Shown one piece after another: positions 1 through 8,320 of a stretch of DNA of 22,625 nucleotides. Source of the DNA: Halovenus sp. (GTDB lineage: Archaea; Halobacteriota; Halobacteria; Halobacteriales; Haloarculaceae); contig JAQCNG010000314.1 in the NCBI GenBank assembly GCA_028275145.1, forward strand, positions 1 through 22,625. Direction: 5' to 3'. Position numbers and translations under genes: made by a program. How positions within the stretch are numbered: the first letter of the stretch is position 1; every line of letters starts with the position of its first letter. The notes beneath the pieces are model-generated. The model made no database searches, was not told where the DNA came from, and saw only the letters and a list, made by a program, of their open reading frames with translations.

Positions 1-1322
1 CCGACGTTGACCCCGAGGTTGCCGGCCTCCACCTCGTGTTTGAACCGGGTCGCCTTGTGCCCGCTGTCGGTGAACAGACTCGCGGCGTTGCCGAACCTGC
101 TGCGGTTCACGATGTCGATTGCCTCGTCGAACCCCTCGGCCCGGACCAGCGCCACGATGGGGCCGAAGTGTTCCTCCTGTGTAATCGTCATCTCCGGGGT
201 TGCCTCGCCAAACAGCGACGGCCCGATAAAGTGGCCCGCGTCGCTTGTTTGCTCGCTGCGGCCGTCGACGAGGAGCTCTGCGCCCTCCTCGACACCCGTC
301 TCGACGTAGCCCCGGACCGTCGCCAGGTGGTCTGGGCTGATCAGCGGGCCCACGTCGACGCCATCCTCGAGTCCGTTGCCGACGGTCATCTCCCGCATCT
401 CCCGTGTCATGTGGTCGGCGAAGGTGTCGTAGACGCCCGCCTCGACGACGACGACGTCGTTAGAGAGACACCGCTCGCCGGCACAGGCACACCCCGAGGC
501 GGCCGCCTTCTCCGCGGCGTACGCGGGGTCTGCGCTCTCGGTGACGATGATGTGGTTCTTTGCACCGCCCTGTGCCTGGACCCGCTTGCCGTGGGCCGTG
601 CCGGTCTCGTAGACGTGGCGTGCAACCGGCGTGCTCCCGACGAAGGAGACACCCGTGATACCCTCGTGTGCGAGAATCCCGTTTACCGTCTCCGGCCCGC
701 CGTGGACGAGATTGACCACGCCGTCCGGGAACCCGGCCCGGTCGACCAGTTCCACGATCCGCTCGACCACGAGCGGGTCCTGTTCGCTCGGCTTCAGCAC
801 GAACGTGTTGCCCGTCGCGACGGCGTGTGGCAGAAACCAGAGCGATATCATCGCGGGAAAGTTGAACGGCGTCACCCCGGCGAAGGTGCCGAGCGGTTCG
901 CGGATTGCGCTCTCGTCGATCGACGGTGCCGCGTTCGCCAGCGCGCCACCCTGCATCATCCTCGGGATGCCACAGGCCACCTCGACGTTCTCGATGCCAC
1001 GGCGCAACTCGCCACGCGCCTCGTCACGGGTCTTGCCGTGGTCGGTTACGAGTATCTCTGTCAGTTCCTCGAGATTCTCCTCGAGACGGTTCTTCAGCGC
1101 GAACAGCGGCTGTACCCGCTCCTCGACGGGCCGTGACCGCCAGTGCTCGAAGGCGTTGTTCGCCGCCGCCACCGCCCGGTCGAGGTCACTCCCGCTGCTG
1201 AACTGCACATTCGCGACCGTCTCTGTTGTCGCCGGGTTGTGTATCTCCCGTCCGGCATCTCCCTCCGGTACCTGTCACGTGCCGTCGACGTAGTTCCGTA
1301 CTGTGTTATTATCTGTTGTCAT
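1..1322 (-). pseudogene. MmsA-type (methylmalonate-semialdehyde) aldehyde dehydrogenase, partial, interrupted by in-frame UGA
   Basis: This is a CoA-acylating aldehyde dehydrogenase of the methylmalonate/malonate-semialdehyde type (MmsA/IolA), cut by the left edge of the window. I read about 440 codons from ATG 1322, of roughly 490 expected. Family signatures are RRGIENVEVACG, PFNFPAMI, GNTFVLKPSE, VSFVGSTPVA, GGAKNH and GERCLS; the last contains the catalytic Cys, codon 285. The ATG overlaps the end of the upstream ABC ATPase gene by 14 bp, so translation is probably coupled. Codon 16 is TGA (1275-1277). It replaces the Trp of the family's N-terminal NY(I/V)(D/N)GxW motif, here NYVDGT-stop-QVPEG. 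The frame is otherwise open to base 1. A GTG at 1208 could restart translation but would remove 38 N-terminal residues. It is either a fresh nonsense mutation, a sequencing error (TGG to TGA), or a gene rescued by reinitiation or readthrough. Confidence 0.8.
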
Positions 1323-3387
1323 CGTGTTTCTGGTTCTCGATTGGCTGGTCCAGCTCTGTCGTGTCGTGGTGACAGCTGATACAGTGGCCCCCGCCGACGT
1401 CCTCGAGTGACGGGTCCGACTGCTCGCACTCCTCGCCGATCTTCTGTGGACACCGCGTGTGGAACGAACAGCCAGTCGGCGGGTCACGCGGCTCGGGAAC
1501 GTCACCCTCGAGTTTGATGCGGTCGGTCTCTGTCTCGGGGTCGAGCAGCGGAATGCTCGACAGGAGGGCACGGGTGTACGGGTGGTACGGCGGCTCGAAG
1601 ACCTGGCTCGTCGGGGCAGTCTCGATAATCTCGCCGAGATACATCACCGCGACCCTGTCACAGATCTCCTCGATCACACTCAGGTCGTGGCTGATGAGCA
1701 GGTACGCCGTGCCGTACTCGACACAGAGGTTCTTGAGGAGGTTGAGGATACTCGCCTGAACGCTCACGTCCAGCGAGGACACCGGTTCGTCGAGCACAAT
1801 CAGCGACGGGCGGGCGGCAAACGCCCGCGCGATGGCCACACGCTGTTGCTGTCCGCCCGACAGTTCGTGCGGTTTCTTGCCGACGATGTTGGCCCCGAGA
1901 TTCACCTGCCCCAGCAGCTCCTCGGTGCGCTCGGCGCGTCCCTCGGCCCCGAGGTCGGTAAACAGTTTGAGCGGACGGGCCAGTATCTCCCGCACCGTCC
2001 GGCTCGGGTTGAGGCTCCCCTCCGGGTCCTGGAAGATTATCTGACACTCCGAGCGGAACTCGTTGAGCTCCGACCGCGAGAGCTCGTCGATATCCCGGTC
2101 GTCGTACCTGATACTCCCGCCGGTTGCCTCGTGCAGTTTCAGCAGCGTTCGCCCGAGTGTGCTCTTTCCACACCCGCTTTCCCCGACCAGACCGACCGCC
2201 TCGGACTCGTGGATGGTCAGGGAGACGTCGTTGACAGCCTTCACCGGGTCGTGGTCGGTCAGCAGGTTGGTGAGCAGCGAGCCCTCGTCGTAGTACTTCC
2301 GGAGGCTGTCGATTGTCATGACCGCCTCGCCGTGTGTCCGCTCGGTTTCGGTTTCGGTTTCGAGCTCCGCGGTCGACCCGATAACGTCCGACCAGTAGTG
2401 ACAGCGCGACTCGTGGCCGGTTGCCGAGTCGACAGTCTCCATCGGAACCTCCCCGGTGCGACAGTTCTCGGTCGCGTACTCACAGCGGTCGGCGAAGATA
2501 CACCCCGGCGGGATGTCGTCGAGCTCCGGAATCTGTCCCGGTATCGGACGGATCTTCTTGTCCGCATCCATCTCGGGTGTCGTGGCGAGAAGCGCCTGTG
2601 TGTACGGGTTCGCGGGGTCGGTGAACACCGACTCGACCGGCCCACTCTCCAGCATCTCGCCGGCGTACAGCAGGTTCACGCGGTCCGCAATCTCCGCGAT
2701 GACGCCCAGATTGTGCGTGATGAGGAGAATCCCGGCGTCGTACTCCGATTTGAGCTCCTCGAGGAGGTCGAGGAACTTCGCCTGTGTGGTGACATCGAGC
2801 CCGGTTGTCGGCTCGTCGAGAATGAGCAGGTCCGGGTTACACGAGAGGCCGACAGCGAGCATGGCCCGCTGTTGCTGTCCGCCCGAGAGCTCGTGGGGGT
2901 ACCGCTCCGCCATCCCCTCGGGGTCGGGGAGGTCCACCTGGTCGAGCACCTCGTAGACACGCTCGTTCGCTGCCGCCTTGCTGTCGGGGTTCTGGTGGAG
3001 TTCGACCGACTCACGGATCTGCTTGCCGATGCGCATACTCGGGTTCAGCGAACTGCCGGGGTTCTGTGCGACGTGTGCAATCCGGTTCCCCCGGACCGAC
3101 CGGAGTTGCTCTGTCGAGGCCGACAGCATATCCATCCCGTCGAACCGGATCGACCCGCTGTCGACCCAGCCGTTCGCGTCGAGATACCGGACGATGGCAA
3201 AGGCGAGCGTGCTCTTGCCGCTCCCGCTCTCACCGGCGAGCCCCACTGTCTCGCCTCGCTCGACCTCCAGCGAGACGTTCCGGAGCGCCTGAATCTGACC
3301 GTCCGGGACCTCGAAGTTGACGTCGACCGAGTCGACCTCGAGCAGTGTCTCCTGCTCGGTCCGCTCGGCCTGTCTCTGTGTCGTCAT
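1309..3387 (-). CDS. Fused dipeptide/oligopeptide-type ABC transporter ATP-binding protein (DppD-DppF in one chain)
   Basis: This cytoplasmic energy module of a peptide/nickel/oligosaccharide-class importer has 692 aa and carries two complete ATPase domains. Domain 1 has Walker A GESGSGKST (52-60), the signature LSGGQQQR (167 on) and Walker B LLILDEP (about 187-193). Domain 2 has GESGCGKST (402-410), LSGGQQQR (about 509) and LIVLDEP (about 529-535). Each is followed by the Cys-containing oligopeptide C-terminal region (GCIFADRCEYATENC; GCSFHTRCPQ), which in some DppD/OppD proteins binds an iron-sulfur cluster. The linker around 338-352 is Glu/Thr rich. The start ATG overlaps the stop of the upstream permease by 4 bp (ATGA). 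In most bacteria these are two separate subunits; fused forms are known. The family does not fix the substrate. Confidence 0.93.
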   Translation of the reverse strand: MTTQRQAERTEQETLLEVDSVDVNFEVPDGQIQALRNVSLEVERGETVGLAGESGSGKSTLAFAIVRYLDANGWVDSGSIRFDGMDMLSASTEQLRSVRGNRIAHVAQNPGSSLNPSMRIGKQIRESVELHQNPDSKAAANERVYEVLDQVDLPDPEGMAERYPHELSGGQQQRAMLAVGLSCNPDLLILDEPTTGLDVTTQAKFLDLLEELKSEYDAGILLITHNLGVIAEIADRVNLLYAGEMLESGPVESVFTDPANPYTQALLATTPEMDADKKIRPIPGQIPELDDIPPGCIFADRCEYATENCRTGEVPMETVDSATGHESRCHYWSDVIGSTAELETETETERTHGEAVMTIDSLRKYYDEGSLLTNLLTDHDPVKAVNDVSLTIHESEAVGLVGESGCGKSTLGRTLLKLHEATGGSIRYDDRDIDELSRSELNEFRSECQIIFQDPEGSLNPSRTVREILARPLKLFTDLGAEGRAERTEELLGQVNLGANIVGKKPHELSGGQQQRVAIARAFAARPSLIVLDEPVSSLDVSVQASILNLLKNLCVEYGTAYLLISHDLSVIEEICDRVAVMYLGEIIETAPTSQVFEPPYHPYTRALLSSIPLLDPETETDRIKLEGDVPEPRDPPTGCSFHTRCPQKIGEECEQSDPSLEDVGGGHCISCHHDTTELDQPIENQKHDDNR

Positions 3388-4268
3388 CGGCTATCACCCG
3401 TCTCCTTCGGGTCGAGCACGTCCCGGAGTCCGTCCCCGATGAGGTTCGTCGCCATGACGGTCAAAAGCAGTGCCAGACTCGGCCAGACCAGAAACCACGG
3501 GGTCTGGAAGATGTGGTCGCGCGCCTCGGCGATCATGAACCCCCAGTCCGGGGTCGGCGGGCCGGTGCCGAGTCCCAGAAACGAGAGTGAGGTTCCGATC
3601 ATGATGGCGTAGCCCACGCGCACAGAGCCCTCCACGACGATGGGACTCGTCACGTTCGGCAGAATCTCGCGAAACAGGATGTGCGTGTTCGACTCGCCGC
3701 GGGCCTGTGCCGCCATGACGTACGACTCCTCGCTGGCCGAGAGTGTCGCGGAGCGTGTCACCCTGGCAATCCGGGGCGCGTACACGATACCGATTGCGAG
3801 TGTGACGTTGATGACATTCGAGGAAAGCACCGCGAGAATCAGCAGCCCCAGCAGGAGCGTCGGGATACTGATGACGATATCCATCAGTCGCATCAGGAGT
3901 TCGTCCGTCCGACCCTTTGCGTAACCGGCCGCGAGACCGATCGGCACGCCGCCGGCGAGCGCGAGCGCGATGGAGCCAAAGCCGATGAGCAGGGTCGTCC
4001 GTGCACCCACGATAATCCGCGAGAGCAGGTCCCGCCCGAGGTGGTCGGTCCCGAGCAGGAACTTCCCGCCCGGACTGTCGTACCGCATCTGGACGTTCGT
4101 GTTCGTCGGGTCGTGTGGCGCGATTGTCTCGCCGAGAACCGCCATCACGAACATCGGGACCAGAAAGACGAGCCCGATAACGACCCGTCGATTGCTCAGA
4201 AGCCGCCACACAACCGGCGGTATCGGACTCCGGTCCGACTCTGTCTGCGATGAGGTGTCAGTGGCCAT
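3384..4268 (-). CDS. ABC transporter permease, DppC/OppC family
   Basis: This is the second membrane subunit of the importer, 294 aa. A short charged cytoplasmic N-terminus (MATDTSSQTESDRSPIPP) precedes the first membrane helix (VVIGLVFLVPMFVMAVLG). The DppC-family extracytoplasmic segment with HDPTNTNVQMRYDSPGG and LGTDHLGRDLLSRII follows; the LGTDxLGRDxxSR motif is diagnostic. Several further membrane helices come next. The EAA-type coupling loop is YVMAAQARGESNTHILFRE, which docks onto the ATPase. It begins 2 bp after the DppB-type gene ends and overlaps the ATPase gene by 4 bp, so the three are surely co-translated. Confidence 0.93.
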   Translation of the reverse strand: MATDTSSQTESDRSPIPPVVWRLLSNRRVVIGLVFLVPMFVMAVLGETIAPHDPTNTNVQMRYDSPGGKFLLGTDHLGRDLLSRIIVGARTTLLIGFGSIALALAGGVPIGLAAGYAKGRTDELLMRLMDIVISIPTLLLGLLILAVLSSNVINVTLAIGIVYAPRIARVTRSATLSASEESYVMAAQARGESNTHILFREILPNVTSPIVVEGSVRVGYAIMIGTSLSFLGLGTGPPTPDWGFMIAEARDHIFQTPWFLVWPSLALLLTVMATNLIGDGLRDVLDPKETGDSR

Positions 4269-4270
4269 TG

Positions 4271-5224
4271 TTACTCACCCAGAGTTATCCGCGGATCGAG
4301 CAGTGTGTAGACGATGTCGGCGACGAAGTTCGCGATGATGAACGCGATGGTCGGCACCAGAATCGCGGCCTGGAGCACGGGCAGGTCCCGGGAGTCGACC
4401 GCCTGGATGATCATCTCGCCGACACCGGGGTACGCGAATATCTCCTCGATGATAACCACAGCCCCCATCATCCAGCCGAAGTTCAGCGCGAGCACCGTCA
4501 CCGTCGGCAGGAGTCCGTTCCGGAACGCGTGACCGAACAGCACCTTCGACTCTGCGACGCCCTTTAGCCGTGCCGTCCGGATGTACTCCGACTCGAGGGT
4601 CTCGACCATCGACGAGCGTGTCTGGCGCAGCACGTACGCGAGGATGACGGTGTTCATCGCGATTGCCGGTAACAGCAGGTGATGCAGCCAGGGTATCACC
4701 CCGTTTTTCAGCGCCACGTACCCACCCCGTGGGAACAGTTCGAGCGGCGGCGAGGTGAACAGCAACAGGAGCAACGTCGCGCTGACGAACGAGGGGACGC
4801 TCAGACCGATGTATGAGGTGGTCGTGACGAGCTGGTCGACGATTGTGTCGCGTTTCGCGGCGGCAACTATCCCCAGCGGGATTGCCGTGACAATCGAGAT
4901 GGTCATCGCGACGGCGGCGAGCTGGAGCGTCCGGATGAGGCGTGGCCAGATCATCTCGCTGACCGGCTGGCCGGAGACGAAACTCTCCCCGAAATCGAGT
5001 GTGAGGACACCGCCGACGAAATCGAGGTACTGGACGTGAACCGGCCGGTCCAGCCCGAGGTCGGCCTCCACCTGCGCGACCCGCTCCTCGGTCGCGCCGG
5101 TGCCCAGGATGTAGTTCGCGACGTTCCCCGGCACCAGGGTCGTAATCGCGAACACGGCCGACGACACGGCGAGTACGGCGGCGAGCATGTACACCAGCCG
5201 TTTGAGCAGGTACACGTAGTTCAT
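4271..5224 (-). CDS. ABC transporter permease, DppB/OppB family
   Basis: This is the first membrane subunit of the importer, 317 aa. The N-terminus LLKRLVYMLAAVLAVSSAVF is the DppB-type first helix, followed by a long periplasm-facing loop with the family's LGLDRPVHVQYLDFVGGVL segment. About five more helices follow. The coupling loop is YIRTARLKGVAESKVLFGHA, with the family's later signature VVIIEEIFAYPGVGEM. The gene lies 12 bp after the solute-binding protein gene, in the order SBP, DppB, DppC, DppDF, which is a standard importer operon. It pairs with the DppC-type subunit to form the heterodimeric channel. Confidence 0.93.
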   Translation of the reverse strand: MNYVYLLKRLVYMLAAVLAVSSAVFAITTLVPGNVANYILGTGATEERVAQVEADLGLDRPVHVQYLDFVGGVLTLDFGESFVSGQPVSEMIWPRLIRTLQLAAVAMTISIVTAIPLGIVAAAKRDTIVDQLVTTTSYIGLSVPSFVSATLLLLLFTSPPLELFPRGGYVALKNGVIPWLHHLLLPAIAMNTVILAYVLRQTRSSMVETLESEYIRTARLKGVAESKVLFGHAFRNGLLPTVTVLALNFGWMMGAVVIIEEIFAYPGVGEMIIQAVDSRDLPVLQAAILVPTIAFIIANFVADIVYTLLDPRITLGE

Positions 5225-5236
5225 CTCCGGGGTCGC

Positions 5237-6916
5237 TCACTGATTGACGGCGCACTCGGAGAGGAAGTCGATTGCCGGCGTGGGGTACATCTCGTAGTTC
5301 TGTACGAACTCCTTGTGTGCGCCGGGCCAGTTCGGGTACACTGTCCCGAGCCAGGCACCGCGCTCGTGGTTTATCTCCTGCATCTGGGTGAGATTCTCCG
5401 CGAGCGTGTCCGGGTCGGTGGCGCTGTTGGCGGCGTTGTACGCCTCGTCGTACTCGTCGTCGGTCCAGGATATCTCGTTGTTCCAGATTGCGTCCGAGTG
5501 CATCACGAGCGACGGCACCGAGATTCCGAGCGACCGCGCCGAGTAGTTCGAGATGTACCACTCACCGCTGACGTTGAAGTAGTTCGAGAGCCACTCCTCC
5601 TCTGTCAGCCGCTGGATGTCGAACTCGATGCCGACGTCGGACATCTGTTGCTGGAACAGCTGCGCGATTGTCTCCTTCTGTGCGAACCCGTCGTCGTAGT
5701 AGAACGTCTGCACCTCGACGCCGTTCTCGTAGCCGGCCTCGCTCAGGAGCTCCTGGGCCTGCTCTGGCTGTGCCGTGACACCGTACGTGTTACCCGGCGA
5801 CATCTCCTCGTTGTAGTTCTCGTGAATCGGAGTCACCCCACTGTGGATACCGAACGAGGTTTCGAGCGCGAGCGCAGTATCGATTGCCGTGCGGTCGAGC
5901 GCGTGCTTCGCGGCCTGCCTGACCCGCACGTCGTCGAACGGGCCGACCCCCGTGTCCAGGACGATGGGGAGCTGGTCTCCCATTGTCCGCTCGACGAGAA
6001 CGTCGTTGTCGGTCAGCCGGCTGGCGTTGCGCTTTGGAATCCGGTGGAGTGCGTTGAGGTCGCCGTCGGCCAGGGCGTTTGCCCGGGCGATTCCGTCCGG
6101 GATGATCTCCCACCGGTACTCGTCGACGTACGGGAGTGGCTCGCCGTCCATCCCGTCGCGGTGGTAGGTCGGCTTCGCCTCGAAGCTGATGAAGTTCTGT
6201 TGTTGCCACTCGTCGAGATTGAACGGTCCGGAGCCGTAGTCGGTGTCCTCGATCATCGACGGGTCGTCCTCCAGCACGGTCTGTGGCAGGATGTAGAACA
6301 CGGCACCGGGGTTACAGAGCCGTCGCAGGAACGACACGTCCGGACTGCCGAGCGATATCTCGACGGTCGAATCGTCGACTGCGGTCACCTCTTCGATGTT
6401 GCTGATGGAGTTGTTCGACCGGAGGGTGGCGTCGTCGGAGGTGAGATACTCGTAGGTCGCCACAACGTCGTCGGCGGTGACCGGTTCCTCGTCCAGGTTC
6501 GCGAAGGTTGCCCCGTCCGCGAGCGTGAACGTGTACACCGTCGCATCGTCGTTTTGCTCCCAGTCCTGGGCCAGATTTGGCTGTGGGTCGAAGTTCTCGT
6601 CGACGGTCACCAGTCGGTCGTACATCGCCTCGGTGACGATGTAATCGCCGGTGAACCCGCTCCAGGGGAGCAGTGAGGACATATCCTGGTCTGCACCGAC
6701 CCGCAGGGTCCCACCACGCGAGATCTCGTCCGGGGCCGTTCCGTTGTCCCCCCCGTTGTCTCCTCCGTTATCGCCCCCGTTGCCTCCTCCGTCGTCGTCA
6801 CCGCCACCCAGACAGCCTGCCACCCCGGCGGTAGCGGCGAGGGTTCCGCACGCCTTCAGCACCGTTCGTCGCTCTGTCCCACGTTGTGTCGAACCGGTCT
6901 CGCCTCTCCGTGACAT
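5237..6916 (-). CDS. Tat-exported lipoprotein, ABC transporter solute-binding protein (SBP_bac_5 family)
   Basis: This is the extracellular receptor of the importer, 559 aa from ATG 6916. I chose that start because it lies just before a haloarchaeal Tat signal (ERRTVLKACGTLAATAG) with lipobox VAGC (Cys35), and because a TATA box sits about 29 bp upstream. The frame stays open upstream to 7156, but that extension has no protein-like character. After the lipid-anchored Cys comes a Gly/Asp/Asn-rich linker (residues about 36-58, GGDN repeats encoded at about 6740-6795). The mature domain begins GGTLRVGADQDMSSLLPW. It has family landmarks such as the VYTFTLADGATFAN segment, ALDRTAIDTAL and the C-terminal TVYPNWPGAHKEF. 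Substrates of this family include peptides, nickel, opines and oligosaccharides; the ligand here is unknown. Confidence 0.92.
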   Translation of the reverse strand: MSRRGETGSTQRGTERRTVLKACGTLAATAGVAGCLGGGDDDGGGNGGDNGGDNGGDNGTAPDEISRGGTLRVGADQDMSSLLPWSGFTGDYIVTEAMYDRLVTVDENFDPQPNLAQDWEQNDDATVYTFTLADGATFANLDEEPVTADDVVATYEYLTSDDATLRSNNSISNIEEVTAVDDSTVEISLGSPDVSFLRRLCNPGAVFYILPQTVLEDDPSMIEDTDYGSGPFNLDEWQQQNFISFEAKPTYHRDGMDGEPLPYVDEYRWEIIPDGIARANALADGDLNALHRIPKRNASRLTDNDVLVERTMGDQLPIVLDTGVGPFDDVRVRQAAKHALDRTAIDTALALETSFGIHSGVTPIHENYNEEMSPGNTYGVTAQPEQAQELLSEAGYENGVEVQTFYYDDGFAQKETIAQLFQQQMSDVGIEFDIQRLTEEEWLSNYFNVSGEWYISNYSARSLGISVPSLVMHSDAIWNNEISWTDDEYDEAYNAANSATDPDTLAENLTQMQEINHERGAWLGTVYPNWPGAHKEFVQNYEMYPTPAIDFLSECAVNQ

Positions 6917-6941
6917 ATGTTCCCGGACAAGGTCTGCCCAG

Positions 6942-6949
6942 TTTATAAG
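6942..6949 (-). promoter_or_regulatory. TATA box of the SBP-ABC-ALDH operon
   Basis: On the minus strand this reads CTTATAAA. Its centre is about 29 bp before the ATG at 6916, so the transcript would begin within a few bases of the start codon. This is a leaderless or near-leaderless promoter, as is common in haloarchaea. I infer this from spacing only. Confidence 0.65.
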
Positions 6950-7000
6950 TATTTCCCTACGTGTTGTGATACAGACACAGAGTTTGGTATACCTGGTTGT

Positions 7001-7019
7001 TGTAACGAGTGTAGTTACA
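7001..7019. promoter_or_regulatory. Inverted repeat TGTAAC-N7-GTTACA, candidate operator
   Basis: Perfect 6-bp arms (7001-7006 and 7014-7019) flank a 7-bp spacer. The element lies in the AT-rich middle of the 325-bp intergenic region between the importer operon (start 6916) and the divergent alcohol dehydrogenase gene (start 7242). It is about 55 bp upstream of the operon's TATA box. The gap holds no convincing gene; besides this repeat I see the two TATA boxes and a TATATA stretch near 7030-7036. The symmetry and position fit a dimeric regulator site, but I cannot name the regulator. Confidence 0.35.
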
Positions 7020-7208
7020 GTATTAATCTGTATATACTGCTCCGTACCCCCTCGCCCGTCTGCCCCTGCTCGGGGGTTACCCCGTTCTTCGCGTGCGTGC
7101 CCGCTTGAGTACTGTGAGCGCCTCCCCACGACGAATCGAAGTACCGTTGCATCCACACAGTGAGTCGAAGCCGCTCAAAAAAGATACGCGGGATGATATT
7201 TCGAGTCA

Positions 7209-7214
7209 TTTAAA
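7209..7214 (+). promoter_or_regulatory. TATA-like box of the zinc alcohol dehydrogenase gene
   Basis: TTTAAA on the plus strand is centred about 30 bp before the ATG at 7242. This matches the leaderless spacing seen elsewhere in the window. Confidence 0.55.
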
Positions 7215-7241
7215 CCGCCACTGCGTCTTTGACTAGAGACG

Positions 7242-8291
7242 ATGCGACGTGCAGCAGTTCTCACCGAATACGAGGAACCGCTCGATGTACGGGAGCTCGA
7301 CCCGGTCGGCCCCGCGCCGGACGGCATCGTCGTCGAGACGGAGGCCTGTGGCATCTGCCGGAGTGACTGGCACGCCTGGAAGGGTCACTGGCCCTCGGTC
7401 CCGACCGACCACGTGCTGGGACACGAACCCGCCGGGACCGTCGTCGCCGTCGGCGACGGTGTCGAGCAGTTCCAGGTCGGTGACGAGGTGGGCATCCCGT
7501 TCAACCTCGCCTGTGGGCACTGTGAGATGTGCTGGTCCGGGAGCTCACAGCTCTGTACGGACGGGCTGAGCCTCGGGTTCACCGCGGACGCCCCGGGTGC
7601 GTTCGCCTCCGAGTTTGCCGTTCCCCGTGCCGAGTTCAACGCCGTCCACCTCCCGGAGGGGATGACCGCCGTCGAGATGGCCGGGCTCGGCTGCCGGTTC
7701 GCCACCGCCTTTCACGCGCTCGCTCACAAGGCCGACATCGAGGCGGGTGACTGGCTCGCCGTCCACGGCTGTGGCGGTATCGGGCTCTCGGCGATCAACG
7801 TCGGCTCCGCGCTGGGAGCGCGTGTCGTCGCGGTGGACCTCGACACCGACGCGCTCGACCTCGCCGAACAGGTGGGGGCCGACGCGCGCGTCGACGCCGC
7901 TGTCGACGACGTGCCCGGGGCGGTGACTGATGTTACCGACGGTGGTGCCGACGTATCAGTCGACGCACTCGGCATCGCCGAGACGTGCCAGAACTCGCTC
8001 GCGTCGCTCGCGCCGCAGGGACAACACGTCCAGGTCGGGATGACCACCGACGAGGAAGCCGGCGAAATCGCGCTGCCCGTCGACGCGATGGTCGACACGG
8101 AACTCGAGTTCGTCGGGGTAAAGGGGATGCCACCACAACGGTACGACGAACTGTTCGCGATGATCGCAACAGACCGGCTGACGCCGGCCGACCTCGTCAC
8201 GAACCGGGTCGCGCTCGACGACGTCTCCGACCGCCTCCGGTCGATGGACAACTACGACACGCTCGGTCTCGAGGTGGCGACCAGCTTCTAA
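7242..8291 (+). CDS. Zinc-dependent alcohol dehydrogenase, medium-chain family
   Basis: This cytoplasmic NAD(P)-dependent oxidoreductase has 349 aa, normal for the medium-chain family. The catalytic zinc site is visible as ICRSD (Cys39), GHE (His61-Glu62) and LGCRFATAFHAL (Cys151). The structural zinc site has its four cysteines at about 91, 94, 97 and 105 (CGHCEMCWSGSSQLC). The Rossmann motif is GCGGIG (176-181), with the acidic VVAVDLDTD at the end of the next strand, which suggests NAD preference. It is transcribed divergently from the importer operon, sharing its promoter region. It probably oxidises an alcohol, or reduces an aldehyde, from the same pathway as the aldehyde dehydrogenase. 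The substrate cannot be read from the sequence. Confidence 0.9.
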   Translation: MRRAAVLTEYEEPLDVRELDPVGPAPDGIVVETEACGICRSDWHAWKGHWPSVPTDHVLGHEPAGTVVAVGDGVEQFQVGDEVGIPFNLACGHCEMCWSGSSQLCTDGLSLGFTADAPGAFASEFAVPRAEFNAVHLPEGMTAVEMAGLGCRFATAFHALAHKADIEAGDWLAVHGCGGIGLSAINVGSALGARVVAVDLDTDALDLAEQVGADARVDAAVDDVPGAVTDVTDGGADVSVDALGIAETCQNSLASLAPQGQHVQVGMTTDEEAGEIALPVDAMVDTELEFVGVKGMPPQRYDELFAMIATDRLTPADLVTNRVALDDVSDRLRSMDNYDTLGLEVATSF

Positions 8292-8293
8292 AA

Positions 8294-8317
8294 GCCTCGG
8301 GCCACCGCGCCCGAGGT
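8294..8317. terminator. Bidirectional hairpin between convergent genes
   Basis: Perfect 8-bp arms CCTCGGGC (8295-8302) and GCCCGAGG (8309-8316) flank a 6-nt loop. A-rich bases precede the stem and T-rich bases follow it. The hairpin fills the 29-bp gap between the stop of the alcohol dehydrogenase (8291) and the stop of the convergent oxidoreductase (8321). It could therefore end transcripts from both sides. Confidence 0.6.
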
Positions 8318-8320
8318 TGT

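Noticed and set aside
36..1136. Long plus-strand open frame (366 codons), and similar ones at 1459-3612, 5036-6676 and 7985-9550
   Set aside because: They lie antisense to well-recognised genes, have Arg/Val/Asp-rich translations without domains, and are expected shadows in GC-rich DNA.
6740..6795. GGAGGAGACAAC-like tandem repeats as a possible repeat element
   Set aside because: They simply encode the Gly/Asp/Asn linker after the lipobox of the solute-binding lipoprotein, common in haloarchaeal lipoproteins.
6917..7156. 80-codon in-frame upstream extension of the solute-binding protein
   Set aside because: The Tat signal must be N-terminal, the TATA box lies inside the extension, and the extension is AT-rich without protein-like character.
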